Shown: one piece after another, positions 1 to 5,898 of the stretch
Layout: each line of letters starts with the position of its first letter
How positions within the stretch are numbered: position 1 is the first letter of the stretch
Origin: JBBQXV01 sp043785585
Lineage (GTDB): Bacteria > Myxococcota_A > Polyangia > Polyangiales > Polyangiaceae
Direction of reading: 5' to 3'
Assembly: GCA_043785585.1 (NCBI GenBank)
Contig: JAYVXB010000724.1
Span: forward strand, 1-11,109
DNA length: 11,109 nucleotides
Position numbers and translations under genes: made by a program
The notes under the pieces: generated by a model
Told to the model about the DNA's origin: nothing
The model's database searches: none
The model's input: only the letters and a program-made list of their open reading frames with translations

Positions 1-363
1 CGTCGCGCGATCGAAGAGCCGCTCCGTCAAATCGCGAAGAACGCGGGCGTCGAAGGCTCGGTCGTCGTCGAGAAGGTCCGCGAAGGGAAGGGCGCCTTCG
101 GCTTCAACGCGCAGACCGAGGTCTACGAGGACCTGCTCAAGGCGGGCGTCATCGATCCGGCGAAGGTCGTTCGCTCGGCGCTCGAGTACGCGGCCAGCGT
201 CGCGGGGATGATGCTCACGACGGAAGCGGTCATCGCCGACAAGCCCAAGAAGGAATCGGGCGGCGGCGGTGGTGGCGGCGGCGGGATGGGCGGCATGGGT
301 GGAATGGGCGGCATGGGAGGTATGGGCGGTATGGGCGGCGGCGATTTCGGCGACATGGACTGA
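1..363 (+). CDS. groEL: Chaperonin GroEL (Hsp60), C-terminal 120 residues, 5'-truncated by window edge
   Basis: Cytosolic ATP-driven folding chaperone that forms the double-ring tetradecamer capped by GroES. The frame is open from base 1. The visible part is the end of the apical/intermediate region and the C-terminal equatorial domain: an EEPLRQI helix, a GFNAQTEVYEDL stretch, then AGVIDPAKVVRSALEYAASVAG and LTTEAVIADKP, all diagnostic of GroEL. The tail is nine glycines, six Met-Gly-Gly units and a short acidic end (GDFGDMD). The Gly/Met tail fills the ring cavity in GroEL proteins; the nine-Gly spacer and acidic terminus differ from the plain GGM tail of E. coli. Many myxobacteria carry several groEL copies, and from this part alone it is not possible to say which one this is or whether groES lies upstream. 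It is followed by an intrinsic terminator, so it probably ends its operon. Confidence 0.97.
   Translation, partial: RRAIEEPLRQIAKNAGVEGSVVVEKVREGKGAFGFNAQTEVYEDLLKAGVIDPAKVVRSALEYAASVAGMMLTTEAVIADKPKKESGGGGGGGGGMGGMGGMGGMGGMGGMGGGDFGDMD
268..350 (+). repeat. Short tandem codon repeat encoding the GroEL Gly-rich/(GGM) tail
   Basis: A run of glycine codons followed by six imperfect 9-nt units of the form ATG-GGN-GGN. The third codon positions vary between units, so the repeat is kept at protein level rather than being a recent slippage expansion. It is part of the groEL coding region. Confidence 0.8.
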
Positions 364-411
364 CGCCGGCGGAATGATCGCGCGGCTGCGAGGGAGTCTT
401 CCGACTGTCGG

Positions 412-434
412 GGGTCCTTCGCTGCGCTCAGGAC
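412..434. repeat. REP-like imperfect palindrome in the groEL 3' intergenic region
   Basis: GTCCT (414-418) and AGGAC (430-434) form a 5-bp outer stem. Inside, GC/GC pairs around a TGC triloop after a TC/TC mismatch. The core TTCGCTGCGCTCAGG resembles short extragenic palindromes that recur in many GC-rich genomes. Only one copy is seen in this window, so its repeated nature cannot be shown here. It abuts and slightly overlaps the left arm of the following terminator. Confidence 0.4.
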
Positions 435-478
435 GCCAATAGCCTTCATCGTTTTGCGATGAGGCTATTGGCGTTTTT
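433..478 (+). terminator. Rho-independent terminator of groEL
   Basis: The left arm 433-451 (ACGCCAATAGCC followed by TTCATCG) pairs with the right arm 457-474 (CGATGAGGCTATTGGCGT), about 18 bp with a single bulged T, closing a TTTTG loop. The right arm runs directly into a TTTTT tract (474-478). Length, stem stability and U-tract are all textbook, and the position about 70 nt after the groEL stop fits. Confidence 0.93.
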
Positions 479-506
479 GACTTCCGAAATCGCAAGGGGC
501 TACACT
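477..506 (+). promoter_or_regulatory. Sigma70-like promoter of the cNMP-regulator/phosphodiesterase unit
   Basis: A -35 box TTGACT (477-482, 5 of 6 to consensus) and a -10 box TACACT (501-506, 4 of 6) lie 18 bp apart. A start of transcription near 512-514 would leave a leader of only about 12-14 nt before the ATG at 526. The -35 box begins within the T-tract of the groEL terminator. Predicted from sequence only. Confidence 0.6.
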
Positions 507-525
507 TTTTGGCCAAGGCCACTGG

Positions 526-1185
526 ATGACCGACTCCCTCTTCGTTCGCATCGGCCGCGACTTCAAAGCGGGCGACGTGCTTTTCCGCGAGGGAGAGACC
601 GGCGAGGAGATGTACGTGATCCAATCGGGTCTCGTGCAAGTGCTCAAGCGCGTCGGCACCGACGAGCGCGCGCTCGCGACGCTCGGACGCGGCGAGTTCC
701 TCGGCGAGATGGCGATCCTCAACAACAAGCCGCGAAGCGCGACCGCGGTCGTCCTCGAAGACGCGCGCTGCCTCGTCATCGACGCGCGCACGCTCGAGTC
801 GATGATCACGAAGAACCCCGAGATCGCGATGCGCCTCATCAAGAAGCTCGCGCGCCGCCTCGATAACGCCGACGAGATGATCCAGATCCTGATGAATCCG
901 GATCCGAAGGCGCGCGTGATGCTCGGCCTCAAGCGGTACGCCGAGACGGTGGGAGAGCCGATCCCCGAAGACAAAGGCGGCGGCGTCCGCGTCAACACGT
1001 CCGCGGTCGATCTCGCACGCGAGGTCGGGACTGACGAAGATCACGTCATCGACGTCTTGAGTCGCCTGACGCGGCTTCACATCGCATGGGAAGACGAGCT
1101 CGGATCGATCGTCATCGCCGACGTCGGGCGGCTGCTCGAGTTCATGGAGTTCCTCGAGATGCCGCAAAAGTTCGAGGAGGCGTAG
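526..1185 (+). CDS. Crp/Fnr-type cyclic-nucleotide-binding regulator
   Basis: A 219-residue protein with the length and two-domain layout of the Crp/Fnr family. Residues about 10-120 form a cyclic-nucleotide-binding beta-roll: FKAGDVLFREGETGEEMYVIQSG opens the fold, and the phosphate-binding cassette reads FLGEMAILNNKPRSATAVV (58-76), keeping the Glu (E61) and Arg (R70) that contact ribose and phosphate in cAMP receptors. A long dimerisation-type helix follows (about 98-124). Residues about 155-205 resemble a winged helix (TSAVDLAREVGTDEDHVIDVLSRLTRL), but the recognition-helix segment is acidic and lacks the usual TVSR pattern, so DNA binding is less certain than ligand binding. The ATG at 526 has a weak AAGG (515-518) 7 nt upstream and sits just after a good promoter. 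It is followed after 3 nt by a class II cNMP phosphodiesterase-like gene, which supports a true cyclic-nucleotide ligand. It could alternatively be a cNMP-binding signalling protein that acts through protein partners. Confidence 0.88.
   Translation: MTDSLFVRIGRDFKAGDVLFREGETGEEMYVIQSGLVQVLKRVGTDERALATLGRGEFLGEMAILNNKPRSATAVVLEDARCLVIDARTLESMITKNPEIAMRLIKKLARRLDNADEMIQILMNPDPKARVMLGLKRYAETVGEPIPEDKGGGVRVNTSAVDLAREVGTDEDHVIDVLSRLTRLHIAWEDELGSIVIADVGRLLEFMEFLEMPQKFEEA
1174..1180 (+). promoter_or_regulatory. Strong Shine-Dalgarno of the phosphodiesterase-like gene
   Basis: GAGGAGG lies inside the last codons of the upstream gene, 8 nt before the ATG at 1189. This is much stronger than the site of the first gene and fixes the start codon. 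Confidence 0.85.
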
Positions 1186-1188
1186 GCG

Positions 1189-1956
1189 ATGGACCTTCGC
1201 GTCATCGGATGCCACGGCGGCGAGACTCCGCGACATCGCACGAGCGCGTTCGTGCTCGACGATCGCGTCGCGATCGACGCGGGCTCCCTCACGAGCGGGA
1301 TGGAGCTGAAGGCGCAGTGCGCGCTCGAGGCGTGCCTCGTCAGCCACGCGCACCTCGATCACATCCGCGATCTGGCGACGATCGCCGACAACCGCGCGCA
1401 GAACGCCTGCGCGCCGCTGATCATCGCGGGCACGAAGCAGACGATCGCGATCCTGAAGAAGCACTTCTTCAACGATCTCCTCTGGCCGGACTTCTCGCGG
1501 ATCCCCACGCCCGCGAAGCCGGCCATCGCGTACCTCGTGTTGAAGCCCGAGGTCCCGACGAAGGTGGCCGGTTACACCGTGCGCGCGATCATGGTCAGCC
1601 ACACCATCGAGTGCTGCGCGTTCGTCGTTCAGGGACGCGACGGGGCGCTCGCGTACAGCGGCGATACCGGCCCGACCGATCGCCTGTGGGAGGTCCTCGA
1701 CGAAGTGAAGGATCTCCGCGCGATGCTGATGGAAGTGAGCTTCCCGAACGAGCAGCAGGCCCTGGCGATCGCGAGCGGCCACCACACCCCGCAGACGCTC
1801 GGCCCCGAGATGAAGAAATACAAGGCGCCGAAGGATCTTCCGACGCTGCTCTATCACATCAAGCCGAGCTTTCAGGCGAAGGTGGAGAAGGAGTGCGCGA
1901 AGCTGAAGGGGCTGAATTTGACGATTCTGCAGCTCGGAGATCACTACATTCTTTGA
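1189..1956 (+). CDS. Class II 3',5'-cyclic-nucleotide phosphodiesterase-like metallo-beta-lactamase-fold hydrolase
   Basis: A 255-residue metallo-hydrolase predicted to hydrolyse 3',5'-cyclic nucleotides to 5'-nucleotides in the cytosol; no signal peptide is visible. The metal motif H53-A-H55-L-D57-H58-I matches the class II phosphodiesterase signature HxHLDH (yeast Pde1, Vibrio CpdP) better than the generic HxHxDH of the fold. Further ligands appear in order: VSHT (H138), AYSGDTGPTD (D159), and YHIKP (H223), the last being a hallmark of this family. SGHHTP (198-199) replaces another conserved His patch. It starts 3 nt after a cNMP-binding regulator with a strong SD, implying one transcript and coupled expression. 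Alternatives are another MBL-fold nuclease or ribonuclease Z-like enzyme, but the HLDH and HIKP motifs and the partner gene favour a phosphodiesterase. Cyclic-nucleotide specificity cannot be read from the sequence. Confidence 0.82.
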   Translation: MDLRVIGCHGGETPRHRTSAFVLDDRVAIDAGSLTSGMELKAQCALEACLVSHAHLDHIRDLATIADNRAQNACAPLIIAGTKQTIAILKKHFFNDLLWPDFSRIPTPAKPAIAYLVLKPEVPTKVAGYTVRAIMVSHTIECCAFVVQGRDGALAYSGDTGPTDRLWEVLDEVKDLRAMLMEVSFPNEQQALAIASGHHTPQTLGPEMKKYKAPKDLPTLLYHIKPSFQAKVEKECAKLKGLNLTILQLGDHYIL

Positions 1957-1986
1957 GGCGCGTCGTTTCTCCTTGCGCGCGTCGCG

Positions 1987-2015
1987 GGGTGATCTCACAT
2001 AGATCGCCCTTCTTT
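1987..2015 (+). terminator. Hairpin with T-rich tail between the phosphodiesterase and helicase genes (terminator or operator)
   Basis: GGGTGATCT (1987-1995) pairs with AGATCGCCC (2001-2009), nine pairs including one G-U, around the loop CACAT. A TTCTTT tract (2010-2015) follows. This has the shape of an intrinsic terminator ending the cNMP unit. As DNA it is also a near-perfect dyad (GATCT-N5-AGATC), so it could instead be a protein-binding site upstream of the helicase gene. Confidence 0.65.
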
Positions 2016-2046
2016 GAACCTCGACGAAGGCCGAGGTCCGTGGCGC

Positions 2047-4467
2047 ATGCACCCTACGACCACCCCAGCTGCAGAAAGCCCCACGCCCGTGCGTGGCCTC
2101 GAGGACGACGAGGCCGGCACGCGCATCGTCGCGGAAGAGATGCGCCTGCTGGCGACGGTTCACCGCGCGCTCGATGCAGCGGCGGCAGCGGCGGGCCTCG
2201 CTTCGGGGCGGGTGAGGGACCAGGACGACGTGCGGCTGCTCGAGCTGCGCGACGACGTCGCCGTGGCGAAGCCCGAGGACCTGCCGGCGCTCTTCGAGCA
2301 GATGCATACGCTCGGCGCGTTGCGGGCGCAGCGAGGGAAGGGGGCGGTCGGCAGCATCGACCGGAAGAGCCCGTACTTCGGCCACCTCCGGCTCGAAGAG
2401 AACGGCAAGCGGCGCGACGTACTCATCGGCGGAAAGTCGTACGTCGACTCGGCCGCGGGCATCCGCATCGTCGACTGGCGAAACGCGCCGGTGAGCCGCA
2501 TCTACTATCGCTACGCCGAGGACGACGACTACGAGGAGGTCCTCGGCGACCGCATCGTCGAGGGCGTCGTGCTCGCGCGGCGCAGCGTCGCGATTCAGGG
2601 CAGCCAGCTCGTGCGTGTGGCCGCGCCGCAAGGGACGTTCGTGCGCGGGCGCGACGGCACTTGGCGGCGCACGGCGTCGCGCGAGGCCAAGCTGATGACC
2701 GAGCGCAAGTGGGGCGGCGCCGCGAGCAAAGGCGTCAACGGCGCGGGCGCGCGCCTCGGCATCGACTCGAGCGGCGAGATTCGGCACGACAAGCATCTGC
2801 CGGCGATCGCGTCGATGCTCGACGCCGCGCAGTTCGAGCTGATCGCGCGCCCGGGTGCCGGCCTGGTGGCCGTGCAGGGGAGCGCCGGCAGCGGCAAGAC
2901 CACCGTCGGCCTCCACCGCGTCGCGTACCTCGCGTTCGCCGATCCGTCGCGCTTCCGCCCCGAGAAGATGCTCGTCGTCGTGCCGCACGATGCGCTCGTG
3001 CACTACGTCGATCGCGTGCTTCCGGCGCTCGGCGTCGAAGGGGTGCGCGTATCGACGTGGGGACGCTGGGCGCGGCCGATCGTCACGGCGCTGTTTCCGC
3101 GGTTGCCGTCGCGCATCTCGGACGAGACGCCGCCGGTCGTGCTGCGTGCGAAGAGCCACCCCGCGATGCTTCGCGCGATCGAACGCGCCGTCGCGCGCGT
3201 CGCCGAGGGGATCGACGCGCGCGTACGCGAGGTGATGGCCAAGTGGCCGTCCGGCGAGGTCGTCGTCAAGGCATGGGAGCGCGGTCTTCTCGGCGCATCG
3301 GTCGGCGTCGCGCCCGACGCGCGCGTGACCGCGCTCGCGCAGTGGCTCGGCGGAAAACGTTCGGTCGACGGCGTCGCACCGGCATCGACGCTGCCCGACG
3401 TCACGCGCGGCGCGCTCGAGCGCCTCGGGACGGAGCTCCGGCAGAAGACGCGCGCGGTCGCGTCGATCTGGGACGAGGTGCTGACGTCGCGCCCCGCGCT
3501 CGCGGACGCATTCGGCGAGAACGAGCCAGGCTTCGGTCCGGGGCAGCTCGATCAGGTGCACGAGTGGTGCGTGAAGCAGACGCGGATCCGCGCGGACGGC
3601 GAGCGCGACGGCGAGGACGCGGGGCTCGACTCGGAGGACGCAGCGCTGCTCCTGCGTTCGTGGCAGCTCCTGCGCGGGCCGCTCCCGGAGGCCGCGGATC
3701 AGGCTTCGCGACCGCTCCGTTACGCGCACATGTTCATCGACGAGGTGCAGGACGCGAGCGCGGTCGAGCTGCGCGTTCTTATCGATTTGGCTGGAAAAGA
3801 GCGCAGCGTGACGCTCGCTGGCGACGTCGCGCAGCGCATGCTCGAGGACGACGACGCGCGGGGCGAGTTCGACTGGTCGACGCTGTTGTCCGAGCTGGGC
3901 GACGGCGGCGCAGCAGCTGCGACGATCGAGCCGCTCCGCGTGAGCTACCGGTCAACGAAGGAGATCACGGAGTTCGCGCGCAAGGTCCTCGGACCGCTGG
4001 CGCACGAGGCCGAGCCGATCGCGACGCGCGACGGACCACCCGTCGAGCTCTTCACGTTCGCGTCGCCGGGCGAGGCCGTCGCGTGGTTGGCCGACGCGCT
4101 CAAGCAGCTCGCGCGTGACGAGCCGGACGCGAACGTGGCGCTCGTGTCGCGGTTCCCGCAGCAAGCCGAGCTCTACTTCGAGGGGCTCACGCGCGCCGAG
4201 GTCCCCAACGTTCGCCGCGTCGGCAAGCAAGACTTCACCTGGGAGCCCGGCGTCGACGTGACCGACGTGCGCCAGACCAAGGGCCTCGAGTTCGACGAGG
4301 TCGTGCTCCTCGAGACGACGGCGGCCAGCTACTCGACCGCGCCGCAAGCGCGCCACGCGATGTACGTCGGAGCGACGCGCGCCGCGCACCAGCTCTGGTG
4401 CGTCGCCAGCGATACGCCGTCGGCGCTCGTGACCGAAGCGCTCGGCATGGCTCCCCCGGAGCGTTAG
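2047..4467 (+). CDS. HelD-like superfamily 1 (UvrD/Rep-type) helicase/translocase
   Basis: An 806-residue ATP-dependent translocase. Order of features: an N-terminal helical segment (about 15-105); the HelD-type block SPYFG, IGG and IVDWRNAPVSRIYY (about 108-155); Walker A GSAGSGKTT (278-286); Walker B MFIDEVQD (562-569); a motif III/IV-like LAGDVAQ and SYRSTKEI; motif V-like RQTKGLEFDEVVLLE (from 742); and motif VI MYVGATRA (from 772, catalytic R778). The SPYFG/DWR block upstream of the ATPase distinguishes HelD from UvrD, Rep and PcrA. In Bacillus and mycobacteria HelD strips or recycles RNA polymerase; whether this Gram-negative-type relative does so is inference. The ATG at 2047 is chosen because GAGG (2033-2036) lies 10 nt upstream; an in-frame TTG at 2014 would sit inside the hairpin T-tract without an SD. 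It is the last plus-strand gene before the convergent gap. Confidence 0.88.
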   Translation: MHPTTTPAAESPTPVRGLEDDEAGTRIVAEEMRLLATVHRALDAAAAAAGLASGRVRDQDDVRLLELRDDVAVAKPEDLPALFEQMHTLGALRAQRGKGAVGSIDRKSPYFGHLRLEENGKRRDVLIGGKSYVDSAAGIRIVDWRNAPVSRIYYRYAEDDDYEEVLGDRIVEGVVLARRSVAIQGSQLVRVAAPQGTFVRGRDGTWRRTASREAKLMTERKWGGAASKGVNGAGARLGIDSSGEIRHDKHLPAIASMLDAAQFELIARPGAGLVAVQGSAGSGKTTVGLHRVAYLAFADPSRFRPEKMLVVVPHDALVHYVDRVLPALGVEGVRVSTWGRWARPIVTALFPRLPSRISDETPPVVLRAKSHPAMLRAIERAVARVAEGIDARVREVMAKWPSGEVVVKAWERGLLGASVGVAPDARVTALAQWLGGKRSVDGVAPASTLPDVTRGALERLGTELRQKTRAVASIWDEVLTSRPALADAFGENEPGFGPGQLDQVHEWCVKQTRIRADGERDGEDAGLDSEDAALLLRSWQLLRGPLPEAADQASRPLRYAHMFIDEVQDASAVELRVLIDLAGKERSVTLAGDVAQRMLEDDDARGEFDWSTLLSELGDGGAAAATIEPLRVSYRSTKEITEFARKVLGPLAHEAEPIATRDGPPVELFTFASPGEAVAWLADALKQLARDEPDANVALVSRFPQQAELYFEGLTRAEVPNVRRVGKQDFTWEPGVDVTDVRQTKGLEFDEVVLLETTAASYSTAPQARHAMYVGATRAAHQLWCVASDTPSALVTEALGMAPPER

Positions 4468-4497
4468 TTTACATAATGCATCTTATGCGCGAATAAT
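4468..4497 (+). promoter_or_regulatory. AT-rich promoter-like sequence with internal dyad, no obvious gene downstream
   Basis: TTTACA (4468-4473, 5 of 6 to the -35 consensus) and AATAAT (4492-4497, 5 of 6 to -10) are 18 bp apart. Between them lies the dyad CATAA-N6-TTATG (4472-4487). The stretch is strikingly AT-rich compared with its surroundings. Transcription from it would run antisense into the 3' end of the BamB-like gene. It may also just be an AT-rich spacer. Confidence 0.35.
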
Positions 4498-4511
4498 CGA
4501 GCGCGGATCGC

Positions 4512-4531
4512 GGGGAAAATGCGCCCCTTTT
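4512..4531 (+). terminator. Weak terminator-like hairpin after the helicase gene
   Basis: GGGG (4512-4515) can pair with CCCC (4524-4527) around an 8-nt loop, followed by TTTT (4528-4531). The stem is short, so it is at best a weak terminator for the helicase transcript. No better intrinsic terminator is visible for either converging gene in this gap. Confidence 0.35.
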
Positions 4532-4545
4532 CGACTGCAGTGGCC

Positions 4546-4606
4546 GTGGCTCTACCTCCCGCAGTCAGTCCGCCGGGATTGTGGTGGCGTCTACCTGCCC
4601 GCAGTC
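4546..4606. repeat. Imperfect direct repeat duplicating the 3' end of the BamB-like gene
   Basis: Copy 1 is 4546-4566 (GTGGC then TCTACCTCCCGCAGTC). Copy 2 is 4584-4606 (GTGGCG then TCTACCTGCCCGCAGTC). They differ only by two single-base insertions and are offset by about 38-40 nt. Copy 2 contains the stop codon and last codons of the minus-strand gene, so copy 1 is a displaced duplicate of that terminus. Confidence 0.6.
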
Positions 4607-5898
4607 GCGACGGGCGGCGGCTCGACCTCGATCCCGAGCATCGTCCCGCCGTTGCTCATCGCGTACGCACGGTTACCGAACACCGCCGGCGTCTGCGAAA
4701 AACCGCTCCCCAAGTCGAAGCCATCGATGACCTTGCCATTGCGCGGCGAGATCAAGAACATCCCGTAGCGCGTCGTCCCGAGCATCAGCGCGCCCGAGAT
4801 CGCCATCGGCGCTGTGATTCCCCCTTCGGGAATCGGCACGCGCCAGAGCATCTTGCCCGTGACGACGTCGAGCGCCCACAGACCCGTCGTCGCGCTGGCC
4901 GCGAGGAGCATCTTTCGCTCCGGCACCATCGGCTCGCCGCTCTCGACGCCGCCTCGCGGGGCGTGCGCCGGCTCGCGCCAGAGCGTGAGGTCGGCGACGC
5001 CGGTCGCGCGCTCGTTCTTCCAGATGGGCGCGCCGTTCTCGGCGCTGAGCGCGAACACGCCGCCGGCGTAGCCCGCGACGTAGATGATGCGTCCGCCGGT
5101 CGGGTGATCGTCGAGCACCGCGGTCGTGTCGACGTCGAGGTACCGCGGGGCCTCGCCTCCGGCGGCCGCCTCCGCTTCACCGGCGAGATCGATCGGCTGC
5201 GGCCACGACTCGGAGCCGTCGCGCGCGTCGTAGGCGAGCACGTGCCCGTCGGAGTACGCCATGAAGACGCGCGAGCCGTCGAGCGCCGGCCCCGCGTGCC
5301 CCGAGATTTCCATCCCGAGCGCCGACGTGCGGTGCTGCGTCCAGCGGGCCTTGCCACTTCGGCGGTCGATCGCGAACAGGTTGTCCGCGCCGTTCGCGAA
5401 GAGCAGCGTTTCGCCGAAAAGAACTGGTTTTCTAGCGACTTCCGCGCCTGAATTGAAGCGATAGACGAGCCCACCGTCGCTCGCCCTCACGCAATAGAGC
5501 GCGCCGTCGTGCGACCCGAAGTAGACATAATCCAGCTCGCGATCGTAGAGCGGCTCGGACTGAACGACCCCGAGGGTCTCGAAGCGCCAGAGGGTGCTGA
5601 GGTCGCCCGAGCGAAGCGCGTAGAGGCCGCGATCGGCCGAGCCGAGGAACACCCGACCGCTCGCCACGTCGATCTCGGCGCGACCGCGTTCGTAGTCCTC
5701 GCCGACGGTCCGCGATGCGGCCGTGAGCGGGCGGCGCGCGAAGACGTGCATCGAGCCGCTCGGGCGATTGACCCAGAGCGGCTTCTCCGGGTTGACGCCG
5801 TCGTTGGACTGCTCCTGCTTCACGCAGCCGGTCGCCACGACGCCCGCGGCGAACGTCGCGATGGCGAGCCGCCGCAACACGACGCGGCGTGATTTCAT
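4591..5898 (-). CDS. bamB: BamB-like PQQ/WD40-type beta-propeller lipoprotein
   Basis: A 435-residue predicted outer-membrane lipoprotein facing the periplasm. The N-terminus has basic residues (MKSRRVVLRR), a hydrophobic stretch and a lipobox VATG-C with the lipidated Cys at 25. After it come repeated propeller blades with the pattern 'VYxGSxDGxLYAxxxxxGxxxW': GRVFLGSADRGLYALRSGD (81-99), DYVYFGSHDGALYCVRASDG (123-142), LLFANGADNLFAIDRRSGKARW (165-186), VFMAYSDGHVLAYDARDGS (211-229), IIYVAGYAGGVFALSAENG (271-289), TTGLWALDVVTGKMLW (337-352). BamB is a BAM-complex subunit assisting beta-barrel insertion; E. coli BamB is 392 residues. The start ATG overlaps the stop of the upstream YfgM-like gene as ATGA and has no good SD, so translation is probably coupled. 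The yfgM-bamB adjacency as in E. coli strengthens the call. Another PQQ-repeat lipoprotein of unknown role is the alternative. Confidence 0.75.
   Translation of the reverse strand: MKSRRVVLRRLAIATFAAGVVATGCVKQEQSNDGVNPEKPLWVNRPSGSMHVFARRPLTAASRTVGEDYERGRAEIDVASGRVFLGSADRGLYALRSGDLSTLWRFETLGVVQSEPLYDRELDYVYFGSHDGALYCVRASDGGLVYRFNSGAEVARKPVLFGETLLFANGADNLFAIDRRSGKARWTQHRTSALGMEISGHAGPALDGSRVFMAYSDGHVLAYDARDGSESWPQPIDLAGEAEAAAGGEAPRYLDVDTTAVLDDHPTGGRIIYVAGYAGGVFALSAENGAPIWKNERATGVADLTLWREPAHAPRGGVESGEPMVPERKMLLAASATTGLWALDVVTGKMLWRVPIPEGGITAPMAISGALMLGTTRYGMFLISPRNGKVIDGFDLGSGFSQTPAVFGNRAYAMSNGGTMLGIEVEPPPVATAGR

Noticed and set aside
1973..2003. Possible promoter (TTGCGC then CATAGA-like -10) ahead of the helicase
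   Set aside because: The -10 match is poor and the boxes overlap the hairpin; not supported enough to list as a feature.
2014..2016. TTG as start of the helicase gene
   Set aside because: It lies in the T-tract of the 1987-2015 hairpin and has no SD; ATG at 2047 has GAGG 10 nt upstream.
1261..2820. Many GCGATCG/CGATCGC strings, similar to the cyanobacterial HIP1 octamer
   Set aside because: They fall in coding frames as ATC-GCG and GCG-ATC codon pairs expected from high GC codon use; enrichment would need a genome-wide count.
1086..4118. A 1010-codon open frame on the plus strand spanning three genes in another frame
   Set aside because: Its translation is Arg/Ala-rich low-complexity, typical of off-frame reading of GC-rich DNA, and it overlaps well-supported regulator, phosphodiesterase and HelD genes.
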